Part shown: positions 18,101-24,998 of the stretch, piece after piece
Layout: each line of letters begins with the position of its first letter
Numbering within the stretch: the stretch's first letter is position 1
Assembly (NCBI RefSeq): GCF_003966915.1
Contig: NZ_AP018150.1
Location: 2,170,001 to 2,234,000 of the forward strand
Direction: 5' to 3'
Source: Mycoavidus cysteinexigens
Lineage (GTDB): Bacteria; Pseudomonadota; Gammaproteobacteria; Burkholderiales; Burkholderiaceae
Length of the DNA stretch: 64,000 nucleotides
The notes under the pieces: generated by a model
Database searches by the model: none
Seen by the model: only the letters and a program-made list of their open reading frames with translations
Told to the model about the DNA's origin: nothing
Translations under genes and position numbers: made by a program

Positions 18101-20100
18101 AATGACCAGGCTCCGCCCTGTCGATACTGATCCGGTTGAAACCACTTTCGATAGCCTTGGCCCTGGCCTAAATACTCGCTGCGACAACTGATGACCATTT
18201 GGCCTTGCCAGCTACCAGGTTGGTTGATGCCATTGCTCTGATACAGATTCCTGGTCTGCCGAATCTCATCATAGCCGTCCAAAATAAAAATGAACTTTTG
18301 TTTTTCTTTCTTTAATCTCTGAATCTGATCTTTTGACAGGCCCCTTTTCTTTAAAGTCGTGGGGATCAGATCGTGCACAGGATTGTCAATACTCGCCAGA
18401 GAGATAAAGAGCGGAATCGCATCGTGTTCTTTTTTATCCTTCCATAATTGCTTTTCCAGGACGCGGTTGAAGCTGGTTTTGCCCGCTCCAGAATCCCCCG
18501 TTAGCAAGACCACTTTCACTTTTTCATCGTTTAGAAAAGCTTGAATTTTGGGTAAGAGATTGAAAGTGTTGGCCTCATGCGAATTCGCTTTGCCGCGGGG
18601 TTCAACATAGAGTTGTAGTGTTTCCTCAAATTCATCATCTTGCCCCAAGGCATCGAAATATTGCTCCTTTATGGCAGATCGGGGATCGGCATTGAGCACC
18701 CTCAGTTGTTGCTGGTGTTGCTGCACAGTGAAAAAAAGCTGGCTGTGCAGCGCCGTCCGTATGCTGTCGAAGATGCCGTCTAATTGCTTGGCAAATTCAA
18801 GTCTGCCAAGCAGTGGCTTGGCATTTAACCGCGAAATAAAATCACTGTACCCCTGCCAAAATTTATCAAGAAACGTTTTGGCCTCATTGCTGCCCACCAA
18901 CAAGCGCTCGATCAGCTTAAACAACACCCAGTGCCGACTTTGATTTAGAGACAATGCTTGTCCCTCAAATCTTGGAATATCCTCCATCCGAACCGTGGTT
19001 GCTGAAATAAAACGCGCCAGGCAGTGATTATAGCTATTTGGGGTTAACGAAACCGGGATAATACCGTGCTGATCTTTCAGCTGCTCTGCCCGAATTTGCA
19101 AAAAAGCCATTTCCGTCAACACATGATGGAACCCTGCCTTATAGTCTTGCTCTTGTGAAAATTGTCTGACCACCTCACGGATTGCCGGAATGCCCGACTG
19201 TTCACCGTCTTTGCCATAGGCTTCTCGATCTTCAAGATAAGCTTTTCGAAGTGCTTGATAAAAATCTTCATAGTGCAACCATTCCAGGTAGTTTCCTAAT
19301 ACCTCAGAACAGCACACCACGACCTTATTAACCGGTTTCACCTCTTTTTCTACTTGAGTAGGCAACAAACAGAGCTGACTGGTTAAAATATCCTCTAACT
19401 TACCGTCCTCTTTCAGATCCTCCGAGGAATCTGAGTAAGGTTGCCCCAGCGGTGTTTGATCGGAATGCAAGGTGACTTGGATTTTAGATAAATGATTGAT
19501 TAAATATTTAGAGGTACTGGCCTCGGCCTTTCCATGAGCGGGGTTGCCATGGGCATAGACCAGAAAAATGCTGGGTTTACTGGATACCTTTAATGATCCC
19601 AGCGTAAACAGTGCCCTTTCAAACAGATAGTCCACCAGTTCGCCTTTCTCCTGGACAGACATTGAGGCAGGCGTAGCCGTCTGAGCCAAAATCAATGCAT
19701 CGTGCTCAGCAGAGACAATAGAAGCAGCCTCGATCGGCTTATGGCCCCATTCTTTTGCTTTTTTGTAACTCGCCTGTGCTTTGTCGGTTTTGCCCAATTT
19801 GGCTAGGAGTTCTGCACGCTCAAAATAAATATCAGCGATGTGCCGTTGCAATGCTTCATCTTCTGTTGTCTGAGGTGTCTGAGCCTGGCTCAAAGCATTT
19901 TTTACCTCCGATAATGCAATAACAAGTTTGCGTGTATCCGCGATATGTCTAAAAGTCACTTTTGCCTGATCATACAAAACCAAGGCTACATCGAGCCGCT
20001 GCGCCGTCTTTTGTTGGCGGGCCTGATATAGATAGATTTTCGCCGCCAGAATCTGCGCCTGGTGGCCCGTCAGAGCTTGAGAAACAGAATTACCCCACAT
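15115..20100 (-). CDS. NACHT-WD40 receptor with TIR/SEFIR-like N-terminal domain, ~1661 aa
   Basis: The largest protein of the window. The open frame extends to a TTG at 20316, but an ATG cluster at 20106/20103/20100 is preferred: AAAAAGGA lies 6 bases before the last, and MWGNSVSQALTGHQAQ then aligns with the start of the helical-repeat protein at 31714. Order: TPR-like helices; an alpha/beta domain with SIFLVYAHGNPAHGKAEAST, IQVTLHSDQTPLGQPYSDSS and VNKVVVCCSEVLGNYLEW, reminiscent of TIR/SEFIR folds; NACHT with LTGDSGAGKTSFN and FIFILDGYDEIR; RFIHKLLLEYFAARVIF; pentapeptide repeats (GADLSDGVF, GADLRKTTL); 14 WD40 blades, twelve of them near-identical 42-residue units. It is the only full-length NACHT protein here without the Gly/Asn motif before NACHT. 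TIR/SEFIR assignment is an inference. Confidence 0.85.
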   Translation of the reverse strand: MWGNSVSQALTGHQAQILAAKIYLYQARQQKTAQRLDVALVLYDQAKVTFRHIADTRKLVIALSEVKNALSQAQTPQTTEDEALQRHIADIYFERAELLAKLGKTDKAQASYKKAKEWGHKPIEAASIVSAEHDALILAQTATPASMSVQEKGELVDYLFERALFTLGSLKVSSKPSIFLVYAHGNPAHGKAEASTSKYLINHLSKIQVTLHSDQTPLGQPYSDSSEDLKEDGKLEDILTSQLCLLPTQVEKEVKPVNKVVVCCSEVLGNYLEWLHYEDFYQALRKAYLEDREAYGKDGEQSGIPAIREVVRQFSQEQDYKAGFHHVLTEMAFLQIRAEQLKDQHGIIPVSLTPNSYNHCLARFISATTVRMEDIPRFEGQALSLNQSRHWVLFKLIERLLVGSNEAKTFLDKFWQGYSDFISRLNAKPLLGRLEFAKQLDGIFDSIRTALHSQLFFTVQQHQQQLRVLNADPRSAIKEQYFDALGQDDEFEETLQLYVEPRGKANSHEANTFNLLPKIQAFLNDEKVKVVLLTGDSGAGKTSFNRVLEKQLWKDKKEHDAIPLFISLASIDNPVHDLIPTTLKKRGLSKDQIQRLKKEKQKFIFILDGYDEIRQTRNLYQSNGINQPGSWQGQMVISCRSEYLGQGQGYRKWFQPDQYRQGGAWSFPEVVIEPFSEEEQNQYLEKYVERNQPIWDAQQFNKALEQPHLKELVSNPFLLRVVLEVLPYLEDEGKPRTAIQLRMDLYNQFVRQWFERNEQRLIARDLTENKRDIFREMCDEGFAEHGIEFMEDLAVHLYIKNSGNPVVEYSSLKDKGNWKKEFFELNDKKQLLREAWPLSRSGNQYRFIHKLLLEYFAARVIFASLDACMVADTHHHRRGSDASVYGFGNQHQSSQTPRDMSLAPKHWVGDLGVVRLLTERVQQETIFKKHLLAIIERSKEDAGVSQTAANAMTILVRAGVQFNGADLKGIQIPGADLSDGVFDSAQFQGADLRKTTLRMSWLRNANLRSAQMAGVQFGEWPYLQEKSEVQSCAYSPDGKTCAAGLEDGTIKVYSTSDWGKIHTLEEHTNAVISVVYSPSGAQIASGSNDTTVRLWDAHSGVRVHTLERHAGGVSSVVYSLDGAQIASGSFDKTVRLWDAHSGAHIHTLEGHTCSIWSVVYSPSGAQIASGSSDKTVRLWDVHSGVHIHTLEGHTHAVYSAVYSPSGAQIASSSHDTTVRLWDAQSGAHVHTLEGHTTAVSSVVYSPSGAQIASGSWDRTVRLWDAQSGAHVHTLEGHTHGVSSVVYSPNGAQIASGSWDKTVRLWGAQSGAHVHTLERHTHTVYSVVYSPNGAQIASGSSDETVRLWDAQSGAPVRTLEGHTSYVLSVVYSPSGAQIVSGSFDKTVRLWDAQSGVHMHTLEGHTSGVWSVAYSPSGVRIASGSFDKTVRLWDAQSGVHVYTLEGHTGTVWSVAYSPSGAQIASGSDDNTVRLWDAQSGTHMHTLEGHTSSVNSVVYSRSGAQIASGSDDKTIRLWDAQSGFTVHTLRGHTNPVSSVAYSSSGQMIASSSSDHTVRVWDVVSSQCRSVIQGFLGEVKSVAWKATPDGNYLVTGSSNRLIRQWQVIVEGERYQVVLRWISPHAELTVKETLIDGVEGLSGMNKQLLKQRGAIECKREINPTLT

Positions 20101-20197
20101 CATCATTCCTTTTTCTAAGTTATTCATTCTAGTTTGGCAGTAGGCTGTTGAATACTTTTGAATTACATGATCGTACAGCGATTCCTCTGATGATGTG

Positions 20198-20229
20198 TGA
20201 TGTAGTATCGATTTGGTGGACGCCATGAA
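20198..20229 (-). repeat. 32-bp inverted duplicate, right copy (pair at 14992-15023)
   Basis: Perfect reverse complement of 14992-15023. It lies ~100 bp upstream of the preferred start of the NACHT gene and ~30 bp from the end of the ISKra4 remnant. On the minus strand it contains an ATG at 20226 whose frame joins the NACHT frame. Confidence 0.75.
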
Positions 20230-20261
20230 GGAGAGTGTTTCATTCCGGGGGCTGGCGTTTT

Positions 20262-21442
20262 CTAGGCCGCCTCCTTGAGTGGCGCCAACTCTTGCGTTTT
20301 CATACAAGGAAACCAACGGCAGAAGGTTTGACGCAGATCACCATTGAGCACTTGCACACGCGTTTGTAACAACAGATGTGCACCACGTCGAGTCCAACGC
20401 ATCTGTTGTTTTTTCACAAAGCGCTTGCTGACCACATAATTTACGGTCGATTCGACAAATGCCGTGGAGATCGTTTCGTGGTGCCGATAGCGATCGCCAT
20501 AATTTGGAATGAACGCTTGATTTGCCTCAATATAGTGGTGAAACTCTCGCACCGCTTTCTTCAGCTTTTTTTTGTTCTCCGGATTTTCTTCTAGCATTTC
20601 CAAATCGTCTTCCAGGTTATCGATGTGTTGCAGCGCATGCAAGACATCACCGTGCCACAGACGCCATTTGAGGCTTTCCAGGTGTTGGCTCAAATCCGCT
20701 AACACGCTCTGTGTTTCCGGATATTTGTCGGGCTTCAGTTCTGTTGTCATTCCCTTAACCATCTGCCTCATCACCGTCAAGCGCATAGTAATGTGAAACC
20801 AGTCAAGCAAGTGCTCGGACTCTGGACTGAGATAGTACTGTAGATCACGCACGGTATCTCCTCCATCCGATAGAAACACGATCTGCTGATTCATTTGTAG
20901 ACCCTGCGATTTCAGCACCTCGTACAGCCGCCGTTTGAGCTTGGTATCGTACTGGTTGACGAATGCAAACACTTTATCGCTGCCGTCAGACAGAATACTT
21001 TTGCCGGTCAGGGCTTCAAACCACCCTTCGTTTTTCGAGCGCTGGTCCGACGCACGCACATAACCGCCATCCAGGCCGACCGTCAAGGATGGTCCCGGTA
21101 GCGGTTGCTTTGCCCAATCTCGAGGACACCCTTCTATAAACTGGCATTGCTCCTCGCCCAACTCACCCTCCATACGTTCAGCAACGCATTGCTGGTGGCG
21201 TTGCATAGACGTACGGTTGATATTCCCCGAGAGCGGCAAGATTTCCGTCAACAACTCCATGCTTAGCCCATAAGACATCAACGAAGCAAACTTGGTCTGC
21301 AGATACAGCAGTTCTGGAGCATAGTGCGTGCTCAGCAGCGCTGCCAGGGGACTCGAACTAGGACGGCCACGATGATGTTGGCATCGGCAATCGTAAAAAC
21401 GAGGACTGTTGAGGTTGAATTTGCCGAACAGTGTCCGATAAA
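20262..21442 (-). pseudogene. ISKra4-family transposase, 5' end lost at an IS3 element
   Basis: An open frame runs from the IS3 boundary at 21442 to a stop at 20262 with no start codon needed upstream: it reads RTLFGKFNLNSPRFYDCRC..., then LSMELLTEILPLSGNINRTS, TVGLDGGYVRA (catalytic Asp), IVFLSDGGDTVRDL and HLLDWFHITMRLTVM (second acidic cluster), and AFVESTVNYVVSKRFVKKQQ (final Glu). These are ISKra4 features. The N-terminal ~100 residues are missing at the IS3 junction and do not continue on the other side, where a phage gene lies. Non-functional. Confidence 0.8.
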
Positions 21443-21476
21443 TGAACTGACCCCAGAAAGTTGGACGGTAAGTTAG

Positions 21477-22436
21477 TTAAGAATAAAAAGGCTGTGACCG
21501 TAGTCGATATTGAACAGGGCTCAGCCCATCCAATCTGAGTTTAATACGCTCATGGTTATAGTAATGAATGTAATCACTTAAACCTACTTGTAATTCGTCA
21601 ATATTACAAAATTTATTCAGATAAAAGAACTCAGATTTTATTGTAGCGAAGAAGCTCTCCATGGCCGCGTTATCGAGGCCGTTGCCTTTACGTGACATAC
21701 TTTGTGTAATGCCTTTTTGCGCAAGTTCCTCACGATAGACTGCCATTTGATATTGCCAACCTTGATCTGAGTGCATGATTAGCTTGTCATCAGGCCCAAG
21801 GCAGGTAAACGCTTTACTTAACATAGTGCTAACCATCGCCAACGTAGGACGTGGGGCGATTTGATAGGAGATGATTTCTCCGTTATATAAATCCATAATT
21901 GGAGAAAGGTATAATTTCTGGCCATAGACATGGAATTCAGTGACATCCGTCACCCACTTCTGGTTAGGTCGCTGGGCACTAAATTGCTGTTGCAAGAAAT
22001 TGGGTGCAATGCCTTCTATCGAGCCTTTGTAGGACCGATATTTTTTGGGCCGCACAAGCGATTTTAACTGTAATTGTCCCATCAAACGCTGAACTGTCTT
22101 ATGGTTAACGAGAAAGCTTTCCTGCCGAAGAACGCTTGTAATTCGACGATAGCCATATCGCCCCTTGTGATAGGTAAAAATAGTTTTAATCTTCGCTTTG
22201 AGCGTTGCGTATTTATCGATTTTTTGCAATCCATTCAGTTGGTAGTAAAAGGTACTACGCGCCAAACCGGCCACTTTAAGCAAGCCCATTATCGGATACT
22301 GTTGCCTTAATTCAAGCACTATTTGTGTTTTTTGCTTTGTGCTGATTTTTTGCTCGCTTGAATCAAGGCTTCTAGCTTTTTTAGATATGCATTCTCCATG
22401 CGTAAATAATTTAATTCTTCGAGCAACTGCTCTCAA
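21477..22436 (-). CDS. IS3 family transposase OrfB (DDE integrase core)
   Basis: 319 residues with the HTH_21 segment KGRYGYRRITSVLRQE, then the rve core: NQKWVTDVTEF (first Asp), KLIMHSDQGWQYQ (second Asp), and SRKGNGLDNAAMESFFATIK (Glu), ending in YYNHERIKLRLDGLSPVQYR. It starts with TTG and overlaps orfA by 4 bases. Normally OrfB is made as an OrfAB fusion by -1 frameshifting. All catalytic residues are present, so the element may be active. Confidence 0.9.
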   Translation of the reverse strand: MRAVARRIKLFTHGECISKKARSLDSSEQKISTKQKTQIVLELRQQYPIMGLLKVAGLARSTFYYQLNGLQKIDKYATLKAKIKTIFTYHKGRYGYRRITSVLRQESFLVNHKTVQRLMGQLQLKSLVRPKKYRSYKGSIEGIAPNFLQQQFSAQRPNQKWVTDVTEFHVYGQKLYLSPIMDLYNGEIISYQIAPRPTLAMVSTMLSKAFTCLGPDDKLIMHSDQGWQYQMAVYREELAQKGITQSMSRKGNGLDNAAMESFFATIKSEFFYLNKFCNIDELQVGLSDYIHYYNHERIKLRLDGLSPVQYRLRSQPFYS

Positions 22437-22855
22437 GTGCGCGTCTCGTCATTTCCAGACTTGATTGCAATACTTGAGGTGCCTCGCATTTTCTTAGATT
22501 TTCCTCTTTTGCCAGGAGATAGGGCTTCTATACCTCCGATATGATACAGGCGCTCCCACTCCCCTAGAGCACTTGTCTTACGAATATCAAAGTACGCTGC
22601 CGTTTCGCGATACGATAGATGGTTATCCCACATGTGCTGGAGGGCTGTAAGCTTGAAATCCGCACCGTATCGTCTGTATTTCCTTTTGAGGCCTGACAGA
22701 CCGTGTATTTGGTAAGCTGCTGCCCATCTACGCAATAGCGAAGGCTCAACATCATACCGCTTCCCCAGAGCAATGGCTCCAGCCTTACCTGCCAGATAAG
22801 CCTTCACGACTTTTAGCTTAAGTTGATCGCTGTATTTATCCATGAAAAAACCCAA
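22433..22855 (-). CDS. IS3 family OrfA (helix-turn-helix)
   Basis: 140 residues. Two HTH-type units are visible: KLKVVKAYLAGKAGAIALGK with EPSLLRRWAAAYQIHG, and FKLTALQHMWDNHLSYRETA with ALGEWERLYHIGGIEAL, the double HTH found in IS150-subgroup OrfA. The C-terminus GKRGKSKKMRG is basic. It binds the terminal repeats in the family. An alternative start is the second ATG (MDKYSDQLK) four codons in. Confidence 0.88.
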   Translation of the reverse strand: MGFFMDKYSDQLKLKVVKAYLAGKAGAIALGKRYDVEPSLLRRWAAAYQIHGLSGLKRKYRRYGADFKLTALQHMWDNHLSYRETAAYFDIRKTSALGEWERLYHIGGIEALSPGKRGKSKKMRGTSSIAIKSGNDETRT

Positions 22856-22897
22856 AAAAGTTTAGATCGGTTTCCAACTTTCTGGGGTCAGTTCAAA

Positions 22898-23143
22898 AAT
22901 GAGTCAACTCCACTGCAATGGGGGCAACTTAGCGCGGACACTGCGGGCAATATCCATATCCTCTTCCCCACTCCTTTTTTACACGAATGTTTTGGCGTTC
23001 ACGGCATACATATGGGTGGCGGAGCTGCCATTGTGATTGAAGTTCATGGAACCCGGTCAAAAACCGGGGTCGTCCTGCGCGCATTTAATCTTCAGGGATG
23101 CAACGCTGAATGGCTCACTCAGTGGATTGCCATTGGACGGTAG
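22898..23143 (+). pseudogene. phage tail-fibre tip (gp53-like C-terminal domain), 5' truncated
   Basis: From the IS3 border the frame reads STPLQWGQLSADTAGNIHIL, FPTPFLHECFGVHG, VVLRAFNLQG and ends EWLTQWIAIGR. 'LQWG.......I.FP.PF...CF.V' and the closing 'W.AIG' are typical of the gp53-like receptor-binding tip of tail fibres. Only ~80 residues remain; the collar and shaft upstream are lost where the IS3 element begins. It is followed by a tail-fibre assembly gene, as usual in P2-like phages. Confidence 0.75.
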
Positions 23144-23197
23144 CGGCGAATTGAGCTCAGTTTCCCCGTTCACGCTTTTTTATTCTGGAATACCCCT

Positions 23198-23635
23198 ATG
23201 ACTTTTTATTATTCAAAATCGCAACCTGGTTTTTACACTCGTGAAATGCACGGAGACACCATTCCTAAAGATGCCGTCCCCATTACCGACGAAGAATATC
23301 ATGCTCTGTACGAAGAGTTAGCGAAAGGCAAAATGCTTCAATCCGATCACAGGGGATACCCGATTGCCATTGACCGGCCTCCCATTACCCCCGAACAATG
23401 GGCTGAAATTCATTTAAGCCAACGCCGCGCTTTGATCATTGAAACCCTGGTCAAGTCAACGCCTTTACAAGATGCAGTAGATCTGGAGAGAGCAACAGAC
23501 GAAGAAAAACAGCGCCTCAAAGCGTGGAAACTCTATCGCATTAAACTCAGCCGCATCGAGCAGCAGTCCGGCTTTCCTACTAAAATCGATTGGCCGAAAG
23601 CCCCTGAGGCCACTTCGTGGGCCACTTATCCGTAG
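23198..23635 (+). CDS. tail fibre assembly protein
   Basis: 145 residues. The pattern MTFYYSKSQPGFYTREMHGD, VPITDEEYHALYEELAKGK, then PPITPEQWAEIHLSQRRALI and a C-terminal KAWKLYRIKLSRIEQQSGFP with IDWPKAPE is characteristic of caudoviral tail-fibre assembly chaperones (Tfa-like), which help the fibre tip trimerise. Start ATG follows AATACCCCT with no strong ribosome-binding site. Directly after the tail-fibre remnant and before the lysis genes, so this is one prophage transcription unit. Intact in length. Confidence 0.85.
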   Translation: MTFYYSKSQPGFYTREMHGDTIPKDAVPITDEEYHALYEELAKGKMLQSDHRGYPIAIDRPPITPEQWAEIHLSQRRALIIETLVKSTPLQDAVDLERATDEEKQRLKAWKLYRIKLSRIEQQSGFPTKIDWPKAPEATSWATYP

Positions 23636-23642
23636 CACTAAG

Positions 23643-23667
23643 GGCCGCCTTCATGCGGTCTTTTTTT
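23643..23667 (+). terminator. rho-independent terminator after the tail-fibre assembly gene
   Basis: GGCCGC-CTTCAT-GCGGTC (one G-U pair) followed by seven T. It separates the fibre genes from the endolysin gene 20 bp downstream. Confidence 0.7.
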
Positions 23668-23686
23668 CGTCTACACCCCTCTCAAC

Positions 23687-24112
23687 ATGACCGAAACCTT
23701 TGACAGGGCCGCTCTCATAGCTGAACTCAAACGCGATGAAGGCGAGCGCTTTAAACCCTACTTCGATACCGTCGGCAAAATCACCATCGGCATCGGACGC
23801 AATCTCACCGATGGGGGCATCTCTCAGAGCGAATGCGAAATTCTTTTACACAACGATATTGCACGAACGCTGAGATGGCTGGATCGGCATTTATCGTGGT
23901 GGCGGACCCTGGATGCAGTACGGCAACGTGTACTCATCAATATGGCCTTCAACCTCGGCGGCAAGCTCCTGACCTTTGTGAATACTCTGGACGCCATGCA
24001 ACGCAGCGATTACGCAGCCGCGGCTAACGGAATGCTTGCGTCCAAATGGGCCACTCAGGTCGGCCAACGAGCACTACGCCTCGCCAATATGATGCGCACC
24101 GGAATAATTTAA
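23687..24112 (+). CDS. phage endolysin, T4-type lysozyme (GH24)
   Basis: 141 residues. ELKRDEGERFKPYFDTVGKITIGIGRNL shows the GH24 catalytic triad order: Glu in DEGER, Asp in FDTVG, and Thr in KITIG; then GISQSECEILLHNDI and RQRVLINMAFNLGGKLLTF, SKWATQVGQRALRLANMM. It cleaves peptidoglycan glycan strands. No signal peptide or SAR segment is visible at the N-terminus, so release would need the holin encoded 16 bp downstream. Intact. Confidence 0.92.
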   Translation: MTETFDRAALIAELKRDEGERFKPYFDTVGKITIGIGRNLTDGGISQSECEILLHNDIARTLRWLDRHLSWWRTLDAVRQRVLINMAFNLGGKLLTFVNTLDAMQRSDYAAAANGMLASKWATQVGQRALRLANMMRTGII

Positions 24113-24128
24113 CTCTCAACATTAAAAA

Positions 24129-24422
24129 ATGAATCTTCACGAACATGATCGAACGCTGCTTGCCACATTGGCGGCGATGGGGGCAGCCATTGCGATTGGA
24201 AAACTCCTCACCGGTGGCGAGAAAATCACCGCTCGGCTGATTATCGGGCGCATGATTGTGGGCGCGGGCTTAAGCGTCGCCGCGAGTTCGATTCTTACGC
24301 TGCTACCTGAACTCTCTCCAATCGCCGTTACGGGCCTGGGTGCTGCACTTGGTATTCTCGGCCAGTCTTATCTTGAATGGGCTGTACAGCGCTGGTTGGG
24401 TAAACGCAACCATGCTGAATAA
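24129..24422 (+). CDS. phage holin, P2 gpY-like
   Basis: 97 residues with three hydrophobic segments: TLLATLAAMGAAIAIGKLL, MIVGAGLSVAASSILTLL and AVTGLGAALGILGQSYL. The loop GGEKITARLIIGRMI between the first two is the hallmark of P2 gpY-type class I holins. It would permeabilise the inner membrane to time lysis. It overlaps the spanin gene by 11 bases, typical of a compact lysis cassette. Confidence 0.85.
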   Translation: MNLHEHDRTLLATLAAMGAAIAIGKLLTGGEKITARLIIGRMIVGAGLSVAASSILTLLPELSPIAVTGLGAALGILGQSYLEWAVQRWLGKRNHAE

Positions 24423-24948
24423 TTGGATTACTGCATTATTAAGGCCATTGTGCATTGCAACAACGACCTTTTGCTTTGGCATAGGATGCGCAGGATCTTT
24501 TTATTACAAGCCACGTATCCAAAAAGCGCAGGCGGCACTCGTGCAGTACAAAATGCAAGTTGCTTTGGCTCAGGCTCAACTCGCTGAAGCCCAAGCCAAA
24601 GTTGTCATACAAACTGAAGTTCAATACCGTGATCGTATCAAAATCGTCAAAGAAAAGGGCAACACGATCATCAAAGAGGTCCCTATCTATGTTAACCAAG
24701 CTGATACTGACCATTTCGGCGTTAACGTTGGCTTCGTGCGCCACTACAACGCAGCATTTTCCAACGAGCCTACCGGATCTCCCGCCGAGTTTAACCGAAA
24801 ACCCGCCGGCGTTTCGCTTGCTGAGATTGCCGAAATTAATGCCTTTAACGCCAATATCTGCTGGCAGTGGCGCGAACAGGCACTTGGACTGAGAGTGTTT
24901 TATCGGCAATTACAGCAAACTCAACAGTCTATTGCAGCAAAAAACTGA
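24412..24948 (+). CDS. inner-membrane spanin (Rz-like)
   Basis: Start ATG at 24412 inside the end of the holin gene. The N-terminal membrane anchor is CIATTTFCFGIGCAGSFYY, then a long helical Ala/Gln/Lys-rich periplasmic part (QAQLAEAQAKVVIQTEVQYR). Further on, EVPIYVNQADTDHFGVNVGF and VRHYNAAFS match Burkholderiales Rz-like spanins. Spanins disrupt the outer membrane in the last lysis step. A complete o-spanin gene is embedded in another frame. The 3' end faces the NACHT-WD40 stop codon at 24999, 50 bp away. Confidence 0.85.
   Translation: MLNNWITALLRPLCIATTTFCFGIGCAGSFYYKPRIQKAQAALVQYKMQVALAQAQLAEAQAKVVIQTEVQYRDRIKIVKEKGNTIIKEVPIYVNQADTDHFGVNVGFVRHYNAAFSNEPTGSPAEFNRKPAGVSLAEIAEINAFNANICWQWREQALGLRVFYRQLQQTQQSIAAKN
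24689..24892 (+). CDS. outer-membrane lipoprotein spanin (Rz1-like), embedded in the i-spanin gene
   Basis: In the +1 frame within the i-spanin gene, ATG at 24689 gives MLTKLILTISALTLASC, a lipoprotein signal peptide with lipobox LASC, followed by a Pro-rich stretch (TSLPDLPPSLTENPP) typical of Rz1. 67 residues. The embedded arrangement is the standard Rz/Rz1 layout. No ribosome-binding site is obvious (CCCTATCT upstream), which is common for such embedded genes. Confidence 0.85.
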   Translation: MLTKLILTISALTLASCATTTQHFPTSLPDLPPSLTENPPAFRLLRLPKLMPLTPISAGSGANRHLD

Positions 24949-24998
24949 GATCCCCTATCAAGCAATTAAATTGTCTGACAGCGAGTATCTGGTGCCGG

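Larger units (their letters stand above)
21443..22895 (-). mobile_element. IS3-family element (IS150 subgroup), complete
   Basis: 1453 bp bounded by inverted repeats TGAACTGACCCCAGAAAGTTGGA (left, from 21443) and its complement ending TGGGGTCAGTTCA at 22895. AAA flanks both sides, fitting a 3-bp target duplication. Two overlapping genes, orfA and orfB, lie on the minus strand. The outer borders join an ISKra4 remnant on the left to a phage tail-fibre gene on the right, so the element inserted at or near an older junction. Confidence 0.88.

Noticed and set aside
20100-20316. N-terminal extension MVSLYENARVGATQGGG... of the largest NACHT protein
   Set aside because: It starts with TTG inside the transposase remnant and crosses the 32-bp repeat; the ATG cluster at 20100-20106 has a ribosome-binding site and matches the start of a paralogous N-terminus.
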